Of a DNA stretch of 64,000 nt, positions 63,166 to 64,000 are shown piece after piece. The position numbers were made by a program, and so were the translations under genes. The first letter of the stretch is position 1. Each line of letters opens with the position of its first letter. Under the pieces are notes generated by a model. The model was not told where the DNA came from. It saw nothing but the letters and a program-made list of their open reading frames with translations, and did no database searches. This DNA comes from Amphritea atlantica (GTDB taxonomy: Bacteria; Pseudomonadota; Gammaproteobacteria; Pseudomonadales; Balneatricaceae). The stretch lies in the NCBI RefSeq assembly GCF_900111095.1, contig NZ_FOGB01000002.1, positions 173,405 to 237,404 on the forward strand, read 5' to 3'.

Positions 63166-64000
63166 AAGACGAATCAATCACCCCACTCAATCGCTGTACT
63201 GTCAGCCACCAGCAACGCCAATCTCGGCGTTGTTGCGCTGTCGTTTGAACTAAATGACACCGATGCTGGTTGGTGCCAGCTACTCCCCGCTGGTGAATTC
63301 AGCGCTGTTGATGGCCGTCCCTTCGATGTGCCTGGCGGCAAGTGGAATCTAACCGCAGACATCGCTCACCGTCTTATCTCAATTGCCAAGGCGGCTGTAA
63401 ATGACCTAGTGATCGATTACGAACATCAAACCCTGAATGCAGACAAAAATGGTCAGCCCGCCCCCGCTAGCGGCTGGTTTAGAGAGCATATGGAATGGCG
63501 GGAAGGTTCTGGCCTATGGATTAAGCCGACGTGGACCTCCCGCGCCCTCGAATATATCAAAGGCAAGGAATACCGCTTTCTCTCTTCCGTGTTTCCGTAC
63601 GACAAACGCACCGGCGAACCCCTTTTTATCCACAGCGCAGCGCTGACCAACCGTGCCGGTATCGATGGCATGCAAGATCTCGAAGCTCTTTGCGCACAGA
63701 TCGTTCCTCACCCTACCCACGATAACCAACCCCAGGAGAATCCTGTTATGAACAAAGCGATGCGTAAGCTGCTGGCCCAACTCGGCATTGAGCTGAATGA
63801 AGGTGATCAGCTGACCGATGAGCAGAGCACAGCGGCATTGAGCGCGCTGGGCGCATTGGCCAAAAAAGCCGCTAAATCAGAAGAGCTGACAACCGAAGTC
63901 GCGGCCCTCAAAGCCAAAGATGGAGACATCGATCTGTCGATGTATGTGCCTGCCGCAACTTACAACGCCCTGGTCACACAGATGGCGGTGCTGAAAGCCG
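63163..64000 (+). CDS. Mu I-like capsid maturation protease (continues past window)
   Basis: At least 279 aa. WNLTADIAHRLISIA, LVIDYEHQTLNADKNGQPAP with ASGW, and FLSSVFPYDKRTGE are typical of the Mu-like protease I. The C-terminal part is the scaffold. No Shine-Dalgarno stands before ATG 63163; with the promoter position this could be a leaderless start. Confidence 0.88.
   Translation, partial: MKTNQSPHSIAVLSATSNANLGVVALSFELNDTDAGWCQLLPAGEFSAVDGRPFDVPGGKWNLTADIAHRLISIAKAAVNDLVIDYEHQTLNADKNGQPAPASGWFREHMEWREGSGLWIKPTWTSRALEYIKGKEYRFLSSVFPYDKRTGEPLFIHSAALTNRAGIDGMQDLEALCAQIVPHPTHDNQPQENPVMNKAMRKLLAQLGIELNEGDQLTDEQSTAALSALGALAKKAAKSEELTTEVAALKAKDGDIDLSMYVPAATYNALVTQMAVLKA
63748..64000 (+). CDS. 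Internal start for the scaffold protein (Mu Z-like), partial
   Basis: In-frame ATG at 63748 with a strong AGGAGA 8 bases upstream. In Mu, Z is made from an internal start inside I and acts as the capsid scaffold. Sequence from here (MNKAMRKLLAQLGIELNEGD) is helical and charged, as expected. Confidence 0.7.
   Translation, partial: MNKAMRKLLAQLGIELNEGDQLTDEQSTAALSALGALAKKAAKSEELTTEVAALKAKDGDIDLSMYVPAATYNALVTQMAVLKA

Larger units (their letters stand above)
42744..64000 (+). mobile_element. Mu-like transposable prophage, left 21 kb (right end outside window)
   Basis: Gene order follows phage Mu: repressor on the minus strand, Ner, transposase A, ATPase B, GemA, Mor, lysis genes, gp25-like to gp29-like, F, G, I/Z. 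The left end is placed at 42744 because the host repeat stops there and the phage begins with TG, as Mu-type ends do. Mu duplicates 5 bp at insertion, so the predicted target duplication is TAATC (42739-42743). Two genes are broken (51781-52224 and 55777-56062), so the phage may be defective or the assembly may have errors. Confidence 0.93.

Overview
The window looks like a marine gammaproteobacterial chromosome, probably from the Oceanospirillaceae (relatives of Amphritea, Marinobacterium or Neptuniibacter). This is inferred from gene content: EF-G, CydABX/CydDC, a Rieske O-demethylase-like pair, a DMSP-lyase-like cupin, formate-tetrahydrofolate ligase and several c-di-GMP proteins. No database search was possible. 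About 42.7 kb is host chromosome. The remaining 21 kb is the left part of a Mu-like transposable prophage that runs off the right edge.

Host part. (1) 1-1.7 kb: 3' end of an elongation factor G gene with its own terminator. (2) 1.7-5.9 kb: a Rieske oxygenase/reductase operon with a good sigma-54 promoter, divergent from a XylR/DmpR-type sigma-54 activator. (3) 5.9-13.6 kb: a cytochrome bd locus made of cydDC (assembly), a PAS-type sigma-54 activator, and cydABX. The 32-residue CydX gene is included, and a -24/-12 promoter lies in front of cydA. (4) 14-18.6 kb: a TonB-dependent receptor, YfiR-like periplasmic protein and CHASE8/HAMP/GGDEF/EAL operon joined by 4-base overlaps. (5) 19-21.3 kb: an unassigned ferritin-like diiron oxygenase and its ferredoxin reductase. 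(6) 21.4-25.8 kb: an ABC exporter (ATPase, FtsX-type permease, HlyD adaptor). (7) 25.8-31.4 kb: a FAD protein, fhs, and an MFS transporter divergent from an AraC regulator. (8) 31.5-33.9 kb: a small membrane protein with a DMSP-lyase-like cupin, then an overlapping phosphatase/kinase pair. (9) 34-38 kb: an SLC13-type permease and a second GGDEF/EAL protein. (10) 38-42 kb: a LysR/PhyH divergent pair and an AhpD-like/GlxA-like divergent pair. Intergenic repeats and a decayed copy of the small membrane-protein gene are interspersed here.

Prophage part (42,744 onward). The left end can be placed because it cuts off the third copy of a host repeat, and the first phage bases are TG. The order follows phage Mu: repressor (minus strand), operators, Ner, transposase A, target protein B, a run of small early genes including two HU-like proteins and DUF3164, GemA, Mor, endolysin, holin, TraR-type zinc finger, gp25-like, small and large terminase, portal, F-like head protein, G-like protein, and I/Z protease-scaffold. 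Departures from Mu are a secreted DUF4124 protein after mor, a nuclease-like C-terminal extension on the F protein, an A/T-rich unassigned membrane-protein gene between G and I, and two broken phage genes (an in-frame stop and a frameshift). A 27-bp box, 25/27 identical, precedes both the lysis operon and the I gene at the same distance from a dyad. It is the best candidate for the Mor/C-type late promoter.
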